DNA from: Sulfurimicrobium sp964552675
GTDB lineage: Bacteria > Pseudomonadota > Gammaproteobacteria > Burkholderiales > Sulfuricellaceae
DNA: 64,000 nt
Assembly (NCBI GenBank): GCA_964552675.1
Contig: CAZKHJ010000003.1
Location: 113,880 to 177,879, forward strand
Direction of reading: 5' to 3'
Under the pieces are notes generated by a model. It had not been told where the DNA came from, did no database searches, and worked only from the letters and a program-made list of their open reading frames with translations. Positions 25,403 through 33,153 of the stretch are shown piece after piece. Positions within the stretch are counted from its first letter, which is position 1; the number at the start of each line of letters is the position of its first letter. The position numbers and the translations under genes were made by a program.

Positions 25403-25479
25403 GCGCCCGTAGCTCAGTTGGATAGAGTGTTGGTTTCCGAAGCCAAAGGTCACAGGTTCGACTCCTGTCGGGCGCGCCA
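25403..25479 (+). tRNA. tRNA-Arg(CCG)
   Basis: 77 nt with encoded CCA. Acceptor GCGCCCG pairs with CGGGCGC; the anticodon loop TTCCGAA has anticodon CCG (reads CGG). T-arm ACAGGTTCGACTCCTGT is normal. tRNA-Arg genes are frequent integration sites, and the AT-rich segment with TTTTGCCACA repeats begins directly after it. Confidence 0.95.
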
Positions 25480-25545
25480 GTTAAATAAGCAAAAACAATA
25501 AATTACAAAACTTTAGATTTCTTGTTTTTACTTCCAATTGCTCTG

Positions 25546-25646
25546 TTTTGCCACAGTCAGTGTGGCAAAATTGTGGCAACATCAGATCCAATCCACGATA
25601 AATAAAGACTTCAAGCAATAGCAGGTAAGCTGTGGTTTTGCCACAG
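25546..25646. repeat. TTTTGCCACA repeats beside tRNA-Arg (possible integrase arm sites)
   Basis: TTTTGCCACA at 25546-25555 and its perfect complement at 25561-25570 are 5 bases apart. A further TGTGGCAA lies at 25572-25579 and TTTTGCCACAG at 25636-25646. The surrounding 280 bases (25480-25755) are AT-rich and have no recognisable gene. Such sites resemble the arm-type repeats next to tRNA-targeting tyrosine integrases, but no integrase remains. Confidence 0.4.
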
Positions 25647-25755
25647 CCCCATCTGCCGGCCAAACTAAGAACTGGCGTGCAGGAGTGATGCTTCCGAGGT
25701 GAATATTTGCCCGCGACGGCGTCCAGAAGTTCCTGGTGATGGGAAATGAATTGCA

Positions 25756-25998
25756 TCAATTGATAAAAATTTCTTGCAAATACAGACCCTTGACCCTGAG
25801 AAAGAAGGTCGCCTCCCGGTGCTGGATGAGCTCCTCGTTGAGGTCGATGCGCTTCTCAACGTAATCGTCAGCGGGCGAGGGAAATCCGGCCGGCACGGCA
25901 TGGCTCATCAAGGGGAATTGCTGCCGGCGCGAGTGTTCGGTGAAGGCGAAGATTTCCATGCCCGATGGAATGCGGAACCCTAAATGGCGGAGATTCAT
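25756..25998 (-). pseudogene. umuD: Truncated umuD (DNA polymerase V protease subunit), N-terminal part only
   Basis: 80 codons. The residues SHAVPAGFPSPADDYVEKRI and the following DLNEELIQHREATFFLRVKG match the UmuD N-terminus. UmuD should continue G-D-S-M with the catalytic serine; here the frame turns to LYLQEIFIN and stops. The active-site serine and lysine and the dimer core are lost, so it cannot function. It overlaps the S24 repressor gene by 4 bases (ATGA), which suggests an old repressor-umuD-umuC operon whose distal part was deleted up to the DNA beside tRNA-Arg. No umuC sequence was found. Confidence 0.8.
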
Positions 25999-26573
25999 GG
26001 TCTGTACTTGCGGAACAGGCCAACGACAATTCCAAAGATTTCTAGTTGCCCCTTTGGCCGAATGACCGGATAGGCCGGATTGGCCGGTTTGAGGATGAAA
26101 TTGCCATCCTCCCTTGCCAGGGTCTTGAGGGTAAATTCGTTATCCACGATGGCGATGACCAGATCGCCCACGTTGGCAGCAACATTTTTTTCCACCACCA
26201 CCGTGTCGCCGGAATGAATCCCAACGTCGATCATGGAGTCACCTTTCACCCTGACCAGCACGGTCTGGCTGGGTCGTTCCACCAAGTATTGGTCAATGGT
26301 AAGCGTATCGCGCTGGTCGTCCGAAGCTGGAGTGGGGAGGCCCGCGCGTACGCTTTCGAACACCTCGCGCTCAAAAAAACGCGGGCCTGGCTTGAGGCGC
26401 TTGTCCGGTGTGGATTCCAGAAATCCCAGCAACTTGAGGCGGGCCACCAGGGCGGCTACCGGGCTTTTCGAGCGCAGGCCAAGCAGTTCCATAATGGTGG
26501 AGTATGAGGGCAGTACACCGTGATCGGCGTAGTAATCCTGCAATCTGGAGAGGTAGTTGCTATCGTTTCCCAT
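25995..26573 (-). CDS. S24-family self-cleaving transcriptional repressor (LexA/UmuD-like)
   Basis: A 192-residue protein. The N-terminal 60 residues look like a winged-helix DNA-binding domain (YYADHGVLPSYSTIMELLGL, then PVAALVARLKLLGFLE). The C-terminal S24 protease has the Ala77-Gly78 cleavage pair in VRAGLPTP, Ser113 in VKGDSMIDVG and Lys150 in FTLKTLAR. All parts needed for RecA-stimulated self-cleavage are present, so it is probably inactivated on DNA damage. ATG 26573 is used; a TTG four codons earlier lies in the promoter -10. The predicted transcript starts at or within two bases of the ATG, so the mRNA may be leaderless. It is divergent from the three-gene unit at 26624-28313. Confidence 0.9.
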   Translation of the reverse strand: MGNDSNYLSRLQDYYADHGVLPSYSTIMELLGLRSKSPVAALVARLKLLGFLESTPDKRLKPGPRFFEREVFESVRAGLPTPASDDQRDTLTIDQYLVERPSQTVLVRVKGDSMIDVGIHSGDTVVVEKNVAANVGDLVIAIVDNEFTLKTLAREDGNFILKPANPAYPVIRPKGQLEIFGIVVGLFRKYRP

Positions 26574-26586
26574 GGAGGCATACAAT
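26557..26586 (+). promoter_or_regulatory. Promoter of the 26624-28313 operon
   Basis: TTGCTA (26557-26562) and TACAAT (26581-26586), 18 bases apart, within and just upstream of the repressor gene. The predicted start falls inside the palindrome at 26587-26604, so a bound repressor would block it. Confidence 0.55.
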
Positions 26587-26610
26587 ATGGAACGGTCGTT
26601 CCATTGTCAA
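26582..26610 (-). promoter_or_regulatory. Promoter of the S24 repressor gene
   Basis: On the minus strand, TTGACA (26605-26610) and TATTGT (26582-26587) are 17 bases apart. The spacer is almost exactly the palindromic operator, so the repressor would control its own gene. Confidence 0.65.
26587..26604. promoter_or_regulatory. Palindromic operator ATGGAACG-GT-CGTTCCAT
   Basis: A perfect inverted repeat with two 8-bp arms and a 2-bp centre, placed between the two divergent -10/-35 sets. It does not match the E. coli LexA box (CTGT-N8-ACAG). Position and symmetry make it the likely binding site of the S24 repressor; this is inferred, not shown. Confidence 0.65.
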
Positions 26611-26623
26611 GCACAAGGCTGCC

Positions 26624-27289
26624 ATGAAAAATCTCGCACAAGAACGCTTTCGCGTCCAGATGAGGCAATACCACCGGAACCATCCCTGGCGCTTGGAGGG
26701 CGGTTTGTATGTGCCGCACGCTTATCCAGAGCCACACCAGACGCTTTCCTGGTGGGGCGACATCGGTTTCGTCCTCAATGGACGGCGCATCATGGTCTGG
26801 TGGGTTCACCCCAGAGTGAAATATGAAGACAGGATGCGGTCGCTCGCCTGGCAGGAGGCAGGGGAACCCCCGTTGAGTGGCGGCGACATGTTCGGGCCCG
26901 CTGAAAAGCAGTTCAGAAAGATCGGGCGTTCCAGGAAAAAACTCGTTGCCTATCGAACAGAGGGGCCGCCTGAAGCGATGAGGGATTATTACGACCGATG
27001 CAACGAAATCGAAAGCCGCATCGAGGCCGAAGGCATTGATCATGAAGTGCGCCCCTTGATGACTATTCAAAGGCTATCGTGGTGCATGGGAATAGAGCTC
27101 TGTCTGCCGGTGGAGGTGCGCAACCGGGATGAAGTCGAAAAACTGGCAGTGCTGGCGAGACGCCTGGTCAAGCGGGAAACCACGCTAAATAATGAATTCC
27201 CGGAATATCGATACGGCAAGCAAGATTGGTTAGCTGAAATGGAGGCCAGAAATCTGGATCAAGCGAACAGGCGCCAGGCAGAGGAATGA
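26624..27289 (+). CDS. Uncharacterised 221-residue protein of the repressor-controlled operon
   Basis: A soluble, charged protein with no signal peptide or membrane segment. The first half is rich in tryptophan and aromatic residues (HPWRLEGGLYVPHAYPEPHQ, then LSWWGDIGF and IMVWWVHPR); the second half is helical and charged, ending in a basic tail. I do not recognise a family. ATG 26624 lies 20 bases past the operator and starts MKNLAQERFRVQMRQYH; a longer open frame upstream overlaps the repressor gene and operator and is unlikely. It is first of three same-strand genes (gaps of 11 and -1 bases). Confidence 0.75.
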   Translation: MKNLAQERFRVQMRQYHRNHPWRLEGGLYVPHAYPEPHQTLSWWGDIGFVLNGRRIMVWWVHPRVKYEDRMRSLAWQEAGEPPLSGGDMFGPAEKQFRKIGRSRKKLVAYRTEGPPEAMRDYYDRCNEIESRIEAEGIDHEVRPLMTIQRLSWCMGIELCLPVEVRNRDEVEKLAVLARRLVKRETTLNNEFPEYRYGKQDWLAEMEARNLDQANRRQAEE

Positions 27290-27300
27290 AATGCTGAAGT

Positions 27301-27519
27301 ATGAAAGAGGTTGCTGCAGCTAAGGATGACGATCTCTCCAAGCAGTTACTTGAGACAGCGGTACATAATTTTGGGGAAAACCCAATCAGGCTTTACGATA
27401 AGCATAAGGACGAACACGTACTTCCAGTGGAAGCTTTCCTTGCAAAAGTGAAAGATGACGGCACCTGGGGCAGATTGATTGATCTGATAAAGGCTTTGAC
27501 GCCAGAGAGGAAACACTGA
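27301..27519 (+). CDS. Uncharacterised 72-residue protein
   Basis: A small acidic/basic mixed protein (MKEVAAAKDDDLSKQLLETA, then a helical C-terminus LIDLIKALTPERKH). No family is recognised. It lies 11 bases after the 221-residue gene and its TGA overlaps the ATG of the DUF3800 gene, so the two are probably made together. The small size and tight coupling would fit a partner or antidote of the DUF3800 protein, but nothing in the sequence proves this. No strong ribosome site is visible. Confidence 0.6.
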   Translation: MKEVAAAKDDDLSKQLLETAVHNFGENPIRLYDKHKDEHVLPVEAFLAKVKDDGTWGRLIDLIKALTPERKH

Positions 27520-28313
27520 TGACAGCCAGCTACACTGTCTATATCGACGAATCTGGTGATGAGGGGTTTGTTTTCCACCCCGAGGAGCGCGGTAGTTCCC
27601 GCTGGCTGGTGCTGTCTGCTGTGGTATTCCGCAAATCAAATGATCTGCATGCCGTGCAGTTGATGCGCAACGTTAGGATTTTGCTGAAAAAGGAGCCCAA
27701 AAAAGCGCTGCATTTTCGCGAATTGAAACATGAGCAGCGTGTGCCTTATGTGCGAGCCATCGGGGAGGCACAGCTGCGCACAGTATCAGTATTGATTCAC
27801 AAGCCATCGATTAAGGAACCTGAGCGCTTCCAGAGTGAGAGTTTTCGCCTCTACCGTTATGCCAGCCGCTTGCTATTGGAGCGGGTGTCGTGGCTATGCC
27901 GGGACCACCAGAAGGAAGGCGATGGCGACGGTACAATGGAAATTACTTTTTCCAACCGCAGCGCCATGTCATACGATGACTTACGCAACTACCTGGGGCA
28001 TCTGCGGGAAACTGCCGATGCGGCAGACGTGCGCGTGGATTGGAGTGTGGTGCGGCCAGAGCTGGTGAAAGCGGTCAATCACGACCAGTTGGCAGGTTTA
28101 CAGATTGCTGACGCCGTGGCGTCCGGCATTTATTTCGCCGTAAATTTGAATCCATATGGGGAAGCAGAGGATCGCTATTTGAAACTGCTGGCTCCAACCA
28201 TATATCGCCATAAGAAAACGGCATTGGGCTATGGTTTGAAGTTTTGGCCGGACGATTTCGAAACGCTGGCAGCCGGGCTGCCACATCTCGCCACTTTCCA
28301 CGCCTACAAATAA
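27519..28313 (+). CDS. DUF3800 domain protein
   Basis: A 264-residue protein with the family hallmark YIDESGDEG at residues 8-16 and a late LQIADAVASGIYFAV block whose aspartate lines up with the second acidic residue of the family. DUF3800 proteins are thought to have an RNase H-like fold with a metal site and are frequent in mobile and defence regions; their activity is not settled. It is soluble. It is the last gene of the unit driven from 26557-26586. The DNA here is visibly less GC-rich than the flanking housekeeping genes, consistent with transfer. Confidence 0.85.
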   Translation: MTASYTVYIDESGDEGFVFHPEERGSSRWLVLSAVVFRKSNDLHAVQLMRNVRILLKKEPKKALHFRELKHEQRVPYVRAIGEAQLRTVSVLIHKPSIKEPERFQSESFRLYRYASRLLLERVSWLCRDHQKEGDGDGTMEITFSNRSAMSYDDLRNYLGHLRETADAADVRVDWSVVRPELVKAVNHDQLAGLQIADAVASGIYFAVNLNPYGEAEDRYLKLLAPTIYRHKKTALGYGLKFWPDDFETLAAGLPHLATFHAYK

Positions 28314-28688
28314 AAATGCAGACCCCAGGTTCGAGTTTCCCACCCTAACGGGCTGCCGCCGTTACCGACGACCTCTACAAATCCCTGCGCTTGTCTGCAA
28401 GGTGAATACTAAATATCTAAACCCCATGCGTCAATGAAAATCTACGACTCCGAGCCAGCTACCCTGGTTTTTTTGCTAAATCTTCGGCTTTTAGGTGTGT
28501 ATAACGCTTGACTGTAGCCCGCGCGCGCTGGGCTTCAGCCTCTGACAGCTTGCTGAAATCGGCGATCGAATCCAGCAGCGGGTTGACCACGGGCGACAGG
28601 TCGAGCTGGGAGAGCGCATCTCAGTAAGACCAACTCGGGGGGGAGCCCATTGGCTACAGGCACGGATTGGCGCTCCCGCCCGAAAAGC
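28314..28688. other. Degraded gene-free segment between the DUF3800 gene and gspE
   Basis: No intact gene is visible. On the plus strand a short run (AVTDDLYKSLRLSAR then stop, near 28362-28403) looks like a coding tail without a head. On the minus strand a longer headless fragment lies at 28459-28620 (listed separately). The stretch CAGGTTCGA near 28328 resembles a tRNA T-loop, but the rest of the tRNA-Arg end is absent, so it is not a convincing attachment site. Confidence 0.5.
28459..28620 (-). pseudogene. Headless C-terminal coding fragment, family unknown
   Basis: 53 codons read DALSQLDLSPVVNPLLDSIA and continue to RARATVKRYTHLKAEDLAKK, then TAG. The codon use is protein-like, but an in-frame TGA stands directly before the first codon and no start codon exists. 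It is on the same strand as gspE and follows it, where gspF often lies, yet it does not resemble GspF. Probably the tail of a lost gene. Confidence 0.45.
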
Positions 28689-30212
28689 TTAGTCCTTGGT
28701 GACGCGCAGTGCTTCTTCCAGTGAAGTTTCGCCGCTGGCGACGTAACGCGCGGCGTCCTGGCGCAGGCTGGCCATACCGTGGTTTCGGGCATAGTCGCGC
28801 ATGGCCTGTTCGCTGGCATTGTCGTGGATCATGCGGCGCAGCGGTTCGTCCATGCTGAGGAGTTCGTAGATGCCGCTGCGCCCCTGGTAGCCGGTGAAGT
28901 CGCATGCGGCGCAGCCGTGCGGGGTATGAAACAGCATGTTGCCGGATGTGTTGCCCAGTTTCAGTTTTTCCAGCTCTTTGGGTTCGGGTGTGTGGGGCTG
29001 GCGGCATTCCGGGCATAGTCGGCGTACCAGGCGCTGGGCCAGGATGCCCTGCATGCTGGAAGCCAGCAGATAGGGTTCGATGCCCATGTCGATCAGGCGG
29101 GTGACGGCGCTGGGGGCATCGTTGGTGTGCAGGGTGGCGAGTACCAGATGGCCGGTGAGGGAGGCTTGTACTGCGATCTGCGCGGTTTCCAGGTCGCGGA
29201 TTTCGCCGATCATCACGATGTCGGGATCCTGGCGCAGGATGGAGCGCAGTGCGCGGGCGAAAGTCATCTCGATGCGCGGATTGACCTGGGTCTGTGCCAC
29301 GCCATCGAGGTCATATTCGATCGGGTCCTCTACCGTCATGATGTTGAGCAGTTTGGTGTCGAGCCGCGACAGCGCAGCGTAAAGGGTGGTGGTCTTGCCC
29401 GATCCGGTAGGGCCGGTGACGAGGACGATCCCATGCGGCTGGTGAATGAGGCGGTCGAGCTCGCGCAGCGCGGTTTCATTCATGCCCAGACGTTCCAGCT
29501 CCAGGCGCCCGGCCTGTTTGTCGAGCAGACGCAGTACCACGCGTTCGCCATGAGCGGAGGGGAGGGTGGATACGCGCACGTCTACTGCACGGCCGCCCAG
29601 GCGCAGGGTGATACGGCCATCCTGGGGCAGGCGTTTTTCGGCGATGTCCAGTTGCGCCATGATCTTGATGCGCGACACGATGGCGGCATGCAGAGTGCGT
29701 TGCGGTTCCAGCATGTCGCGCAGCGCGCCATCGACGCGGAAGCGGACTACAGAGCGGTTTTCAAATGCCTCGATGTGGATGTCCGAGGCACCCTCGCGCA
29801 GTGCCTGGGTGAGTACGGCATTGATCAGGCGGATGATCGGCGCATCGTCTTCCATTTCCAGCAGGTCCGCGACAACGGGCAAATCCTGGGCCAATTGCTG
29901 TAAATCCACGTCCTGGGACAGGTCGTCCATGAGTTGGGCGGCGTGGTTGTCGCTGCGGGAGTAGGCTTGTTCCAGGCAGCGCTCGAATTCCTCTGCCCCG
30001 ATCAGGCGTGGCTGGAGCGGTGCGCCCAGTACCCGGCGTGCTTCCGCCAGGGTCAGCGCCTGGGCGCCTTCACGTACCAGCACCTCGAAGCCGGCATCGC
30101 CGTGGCGGGCGACGATGATGCCCCGGTTTCTGGCGATATGGTAGGGCAGAAGCCGGGCGCAGTGCGGGTCAGGGGGGAGGGGCTGCCGTGCTGCTGTGGT
30201 GGGAGTGCTCAT
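28689..30212 (-). CDS. gspE: Type II secretion system ATPase GspE
   Basis: A 507-residue secretion ATPase that drives pseudopilus assembly from the cytoplasmic face. It has the N-terminal GspE domain, Walker A GPTGSGKTTTLY near residue 273, the aspartate and histidine boxes (TVEDPIEYDLDGVAQ and ATLHTNDAPS), Walker B with IVMIGEIRD, and the zinc-binding pairs CPEC and CAAC. The ATG overlaps the gspD stop (ATGA). The usual next gene, gspF, is not present downstream; instead a degraded segment follows. Confidence 0.96.
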   Translation of the reverse strand: MSTPTTAARQPLPPDPHCARLLPYHIARNRGIIVARHGDAGFEVLVREGAQALTLAEARRVLGAPLQPRLIGAEEFERCLEQAYSRSDNHAAQLMDDLSQDVDLQQLAQDLPVVADLLEMEDDAPIIRLINAVLTQALREGASDIHIEAFENRSVVRFRVDGALRDMLEPQRTLHAAIVSRIKIMAQLDIAEKRLPQDGRITLRLGGRAVDVRVSTLPSAHGERVVLRLLDKQAGRLELERLGMNETALRELDRLIHQPHGIVLVTGPTGSGKTTTLYAALSRLDTKLLNIMTVEDPIEYDLDGVAQTQVNPRIEMTFARALRSILRQDPDIVMIGEIRDLETAQIAVQASLTGHLVLATLHTNDAPSAVTRLIDMGIEPYLLASSMQGILAQRLVRRLCPECRQPHTPEPKELEKLKLGNTSGNMLFHTPHGCAACDFTGYQGRSGIYELLSMDEPLRRMIHDNASEQAMRDYARNHGMASLRQDAARYVASGETSLEEALRVTKD

Positions 30213-32251
30213 CGTACTGGCTTGACAGGTGTGTCTGATGTCTGTCGTGCAGCCTGTTCCGGCAATAGGGGAGTAGGGGTGTTGGGCAGGAGCAGGTGTT
30301 TGCTGACAGCAGAGTTGAGCTGCTCGTTGCGGATGTAGTCATAGCGGTCCCCGGTCAGGGAGGTGGCAGCCATGGCTGTGCGCAATACCTTGGGACGCAG
30401 GAACACCATCAGGTTGGTTTTGATGTGCTTGCGCGATTCGGTCTTGAACAGGCTGCCCAGCACGGGGATGTCGCCCAGGCCGGGTACTTTGTCCAGTCCG
30501 TCGCGCATATCGTCCTGGATCAGGCCGCCGAGGACGATGATCTGGCCGTCGTCCACCAGCACGGTGGATTCGATCGAGCGCTTGTTGGTGATCACGCCGG
30601 CAGCGTTGGTCGTATCCTGGAGGCTGGAGGCTTCCTGGTAAATCTGCATTTTTACCGTGCCGCCTTCCGCCACCTGGGGTTTGACCTTGAGTGTCAGGCC
30701 GACGTCCTTGCGTTCGATGGTCTGGAACGGATTGACCGCGGCACCGCTGCCAGCGGCTCCCGTCGCCTGGGCATAGCTGCCGGTGATGAAGGGCACGTTC
30801 TTGCCGATGATGATCTTGGCTTCTTCGTTGTCCAGGGTGAGCAGATTCGGGGTGGAGAGGATGTTGGCGTTGGCATCCGATTCCAGCATGCGGGCCAGCG
30901 CCGTCAGGCCGGTCACTTCCTGGCCGCCGATGGTGAGACGCTGCAGCAGGCCGAGGTTGAGGCCGGCGTTGGGGAAGACCTTGGCGGTATTGAGGTTGAC
31001 GATGTTGCTGCCATCCGCACCAAAGTTGGTGCCGCCTACGACGGCGCTGCTGTTGCTGCCGGAACTCAATGGCGCCATCCACTGGACGCCGAATTCGGCG
31101 GCCTTGTCGGTGCTGACCTCGACGATCAGCGCCTCGACAAAAACCTGCGCGCGCCGCGCATCGAGCTTGTCGATCACCGCGCGCAGGGTGTTGTATACAT
31201 TGTCCGGCGCGGTGATGATCAGCGAATTGGTCTGCGCGTCGGCCTGGATGCTTGAGCCGCTGCTGGTGGCGGCGGGGGGAGGAGCGGGCTGGCCAGACTG
31301 CCCGGTTGGGGTGGCGCTGGCGGCTGCTGGTGCGGTGGATTTGTTCTCGCCGGAAAGGATCGCACGCAGGGTTTCCGCCAGCTTGACCGCTTCGGCATTG
31401 CGCAGATAAACCACGTTGATATTGCCCATCTGGCTGCCGGCGACGTCCAACTGGGTGACCAGAGTGCGCGCCCGGGTGATGCGGGCGGCGTTGTCGGAGC
31501 GGATCAGCAGGCTGTTGGAGCGGATATCCGGCACTACCACGAATTTCTGCCCGGAGTCGGCACTTGGCGCAGCAGGGGCCTGGGGTGCCGTTGCCGCAGC
31601 GGCGGGTGCGTCACCGAGCAGGCGGCTGAGTGTCTGCGCCATGTCCAGCGCGGAAACATATTGCAGCTTGATGACCGAAACCTCGCCGTAATTGGGCTGG
31701 TCGATCGCCTCGATGATCTTGTTGATGCGCCTGACGTTGTCGGCATAGTCGGTGATGACCAGCGTATTGGTGTTGGCATAGGCGGAAATGCTGTTGTTGG
31801 GGGTGATCAGTGGACGCAGGATGGGCACCAGCTGGGTGGCGGATTCATGTTGCAGGGGATAGACCTGGGTTACGATCCGGTCGCCGGAGGCCTTGATGTC
31901 CCTGCCGCCGGTGACGCTGAAATTCTGCTTGGCGTCAGCCTCGGGAACGATCTTGGTCACGCCCCCCGCCTCGATGGCGGAAAATCCCTGCAGGCGCAGG
32001 GCCGAGAGCAGGATCTGGTAGGTCATGTCGCGTGCCACCGGCTTGGAGGACACGATATTGACCGTGCCCTTGACGCGCGGGTCGAGAATGAAGTTGCGGT
32101 TGGCAATCAGTCCTACCGCCTTGACCACGGATTCGATCTCGGCGTTGACGAAATTCAGGGTCACGGTCTCTTCCGTGGTCGCAGCGCCAGCCGGCAGGGA
32201 ACACAGCAGCAGGCAGAAGGAAAACCAGGAGATGCGGTTGAATGGGTTCAT
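30209..32251 (-). CDS. gspD: Type II secretion system secretin GspD
   Basis: A 680-residue outer-membrane channel protein. It has a signal peptide, then N-domains (TLNFVNAEIESVVKAVGLIA, ILDPRVKGTVNI), a Ser/Pro/Ala-rich linker around 320-345, and the C-terminal secretin core with VPFITGSYAQ, VGLTLKVKPQV and VPGLGDIPVLGSLF. Twelve or more copies form the gated pore through which folded proteins leave the periplasm. It has no lipobox. It is encoded between gspC and gspE in a gspN-C-D-E order. Confidence 0.96.
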   Translation of the reverse strand: MNPFNRISWFSFCLLLCSLPAGAATTEETVTLNFVNAEIESVVKAVGLIANRNFILDPRVKGTVNIVSSKPVARDMTYQILLSALRLQGFSAIEAGGVTKIVPEADAKQNFSVTGGRDIKASGDRIVTQVYPLQHESATQLVPILRPLITPNNSISAYANTNTLVITDYADNVRRINKIIEAIDQPNYGEVSVIKLQYVSALDMAQTLSRLLGDAPAAAATAPQAPAAPSADSGQKFVVVPDIRSNSLLIRSDNAARITRARTLVTQLDVAGSQMGNINVVYLRNAEAVKLAETLRAILSGENKSTAPAAASATPTGQSGQPAPPPAATSSGSSIQADAQTNSLIITAPDNVYNTLRAVIDKLDARRAQVFVEALIVEVSTDKAAEFGVQWMAPLSSGSNSSAVVGGTNFGADGSNIVNLNTAKVFPNAGLNLGLLQRLTIGGQEVTGLTALARMLESDANANILSTPNLLTLDNEEAKIIIGKNVPFITGSYAQATGAAGSGAAVNPFQTIERKDVGLTLKVKPQVAEGGTVKMQIYQEASSLQDTTNAAGVITNKRSIESTVLVDDGQIIVLGGLIQDDMRDGLDKVPGLGDIPVLGSLFKTESRKHIKTNLMVFLRPKVLRTAMAATSLTGDRYDYIRNEQLNSAVSKHLLLPNTPTPLLPEQAARQTSDTPVKPVR

Positions 32252-32277
32252 GTCTGTCCGGTTGATTGTAGGGACGC

Positions 32278-33099
32278 TTAACGCACAATGTAATTGTATT
32301 CGAACGGCTGGCCGTTGCGGGTGCCTTCCACGCGGATGTTGCTGCTGGTCTGGTATTCGCCGAGCAGGTCCGCAGCTTTTGTGACCGGTTTATTATTGAC
32401 CTGGCGGATGATATCGCCTCCCTGCAAGCCCAGCCGCTGCATCAGGCTGCCCGCGTTTGCGTCCTCGACGCGCACGCCCTCTCCCGGCACCGTCTTGACC
32501 CGGCCCGCGCCGGCAAGCTGAGCCGGATCGGAAAGAGCCTGGTTCAGTTCGTTGCGGGAAACGCCGAAGTGATCCTGGCCCTCCTGGCGCACATTCAGGT
32601 GCGAGGTCTTTCCCTGAGGTGCCAGCGGCGCCTCTTTCTGCTCCAGCAACAGCTTTTCCCTGATGCCGCCACGATTGAGCACCACGTGGTCCGGCCTGAC
32701 CTGCTCCAGCGTCACCCCGGGCAGAATGGTATCTCCGCTGCTGAAGGGCAGGTCACCCTGGTTTTCGACCTTGATGATCGCGACTGCCGGCAGGCGGCCC
32801 GCAGTCGCGAATACCCCGCTCAAGCGGAGATTGAGGGAAGTGGTGGCCTGTGTTGGGTTGGGGGTGACGGCAGGGCGGGCATTGCCGAACAGTTGTGCGG
32901 CGCGGATTGTCTCCAGCAGCTGTGCCAAGTCGGGCGTGCTGGCTGCTGCCGGGGCAGGCTGGGCGGGCGCCGGGGCGAGGAATAGCCAGGTCCAGTGCGC
33001 CAGCTGCCAGCATAGCAATGCTGCCAGACCCAGATTGAGTAGCGTGATCCAGCGTGTTTGCAGGAGAGTGAAAAATTTTTTCGGCAAGCGTGTGCCCAT
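32278..33099 (-). CDS. gspC: Type II secretion system protein GspC
   Basis: A 273-residue bitopic inner-membrane protein linking the inner-membrane platform to the secretin. It has one membrane segment (about 20-40), a Pro/Ala linker, the homology region with LRLSGVFA and VAIIKVENQGDLPFSSGDTI, and a C-terminal PDZ-like domain with GLQGGDIIRQVNN. ATG 33099 is chosen because a good promoter lies at 33125-33153, which would be inside any longer gene. Confidence 0.9.
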   Translation of the reverse strand: MGTRLPKKFFTLLQTRWITLLNLGLAALLCWQLAHWTWLFLAPAPAQPAPAAASTPDLAQLLETIRAAQLFGNARPAVTPNPTQATTSLNLRLSGVFATAGRLPAVAIIKVENQGDLPFSSGDTILPGVTLEQVRPDHVVLNRGGIREKLLLEQKEAPLAPQGKTSHLNVRQEGQDHFGVSRNELNQALSDPAQLAGAGRVKTVPGEGVRVEDANAGSLMQRLGLQGGDIIRQVNNKPVTKAADLLGEYQTSSNIRVEGTRNGQPFEYNYIVR

Positions 33100-33124
33100 G
33101 ACGAACAGATGAATTAAGTGCAGG

Positions 33125-33153
33125 ATGGTATGGGCTTTCCCGGGTGCCGTCAA
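33125..33153 (-). promoter_or_regulatory. Promoter of gspC
   Basis: On the minus strand, TTGACG (33148-33153) and TACCAT (33125-33130) are 17 bases apart, giving a start about 20 bases before the gspC ATG. The gap to gspN makes a separate start for gspC-D-E reasonable. Confidence 0.5.

Noticed and set aside
25481..25759. 92-codon minus-strand frame beside tRNA-Arg as a real gene (it contains GRWGCGKTTAYLL, like a P-loop)
   Set aside because: It spans the AT-rich repeat region, has no ribosome site, and the GKTT match is short with no other ATPase motif; UmuC similarity was looked for and not found.
26587..26604. Classical LexA box
   Set aside because: The arms read ATGGAACG / CGTTCCAT, not CTGT-N8-ACAG; kept as a different operator.
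28320..28345. CAGGTTCGA as a second attachment site for tRNA-Arg
   Set aside because: Only nine bases match and they are the universal T-loop consensus; the rest of the tRNA end is absent.
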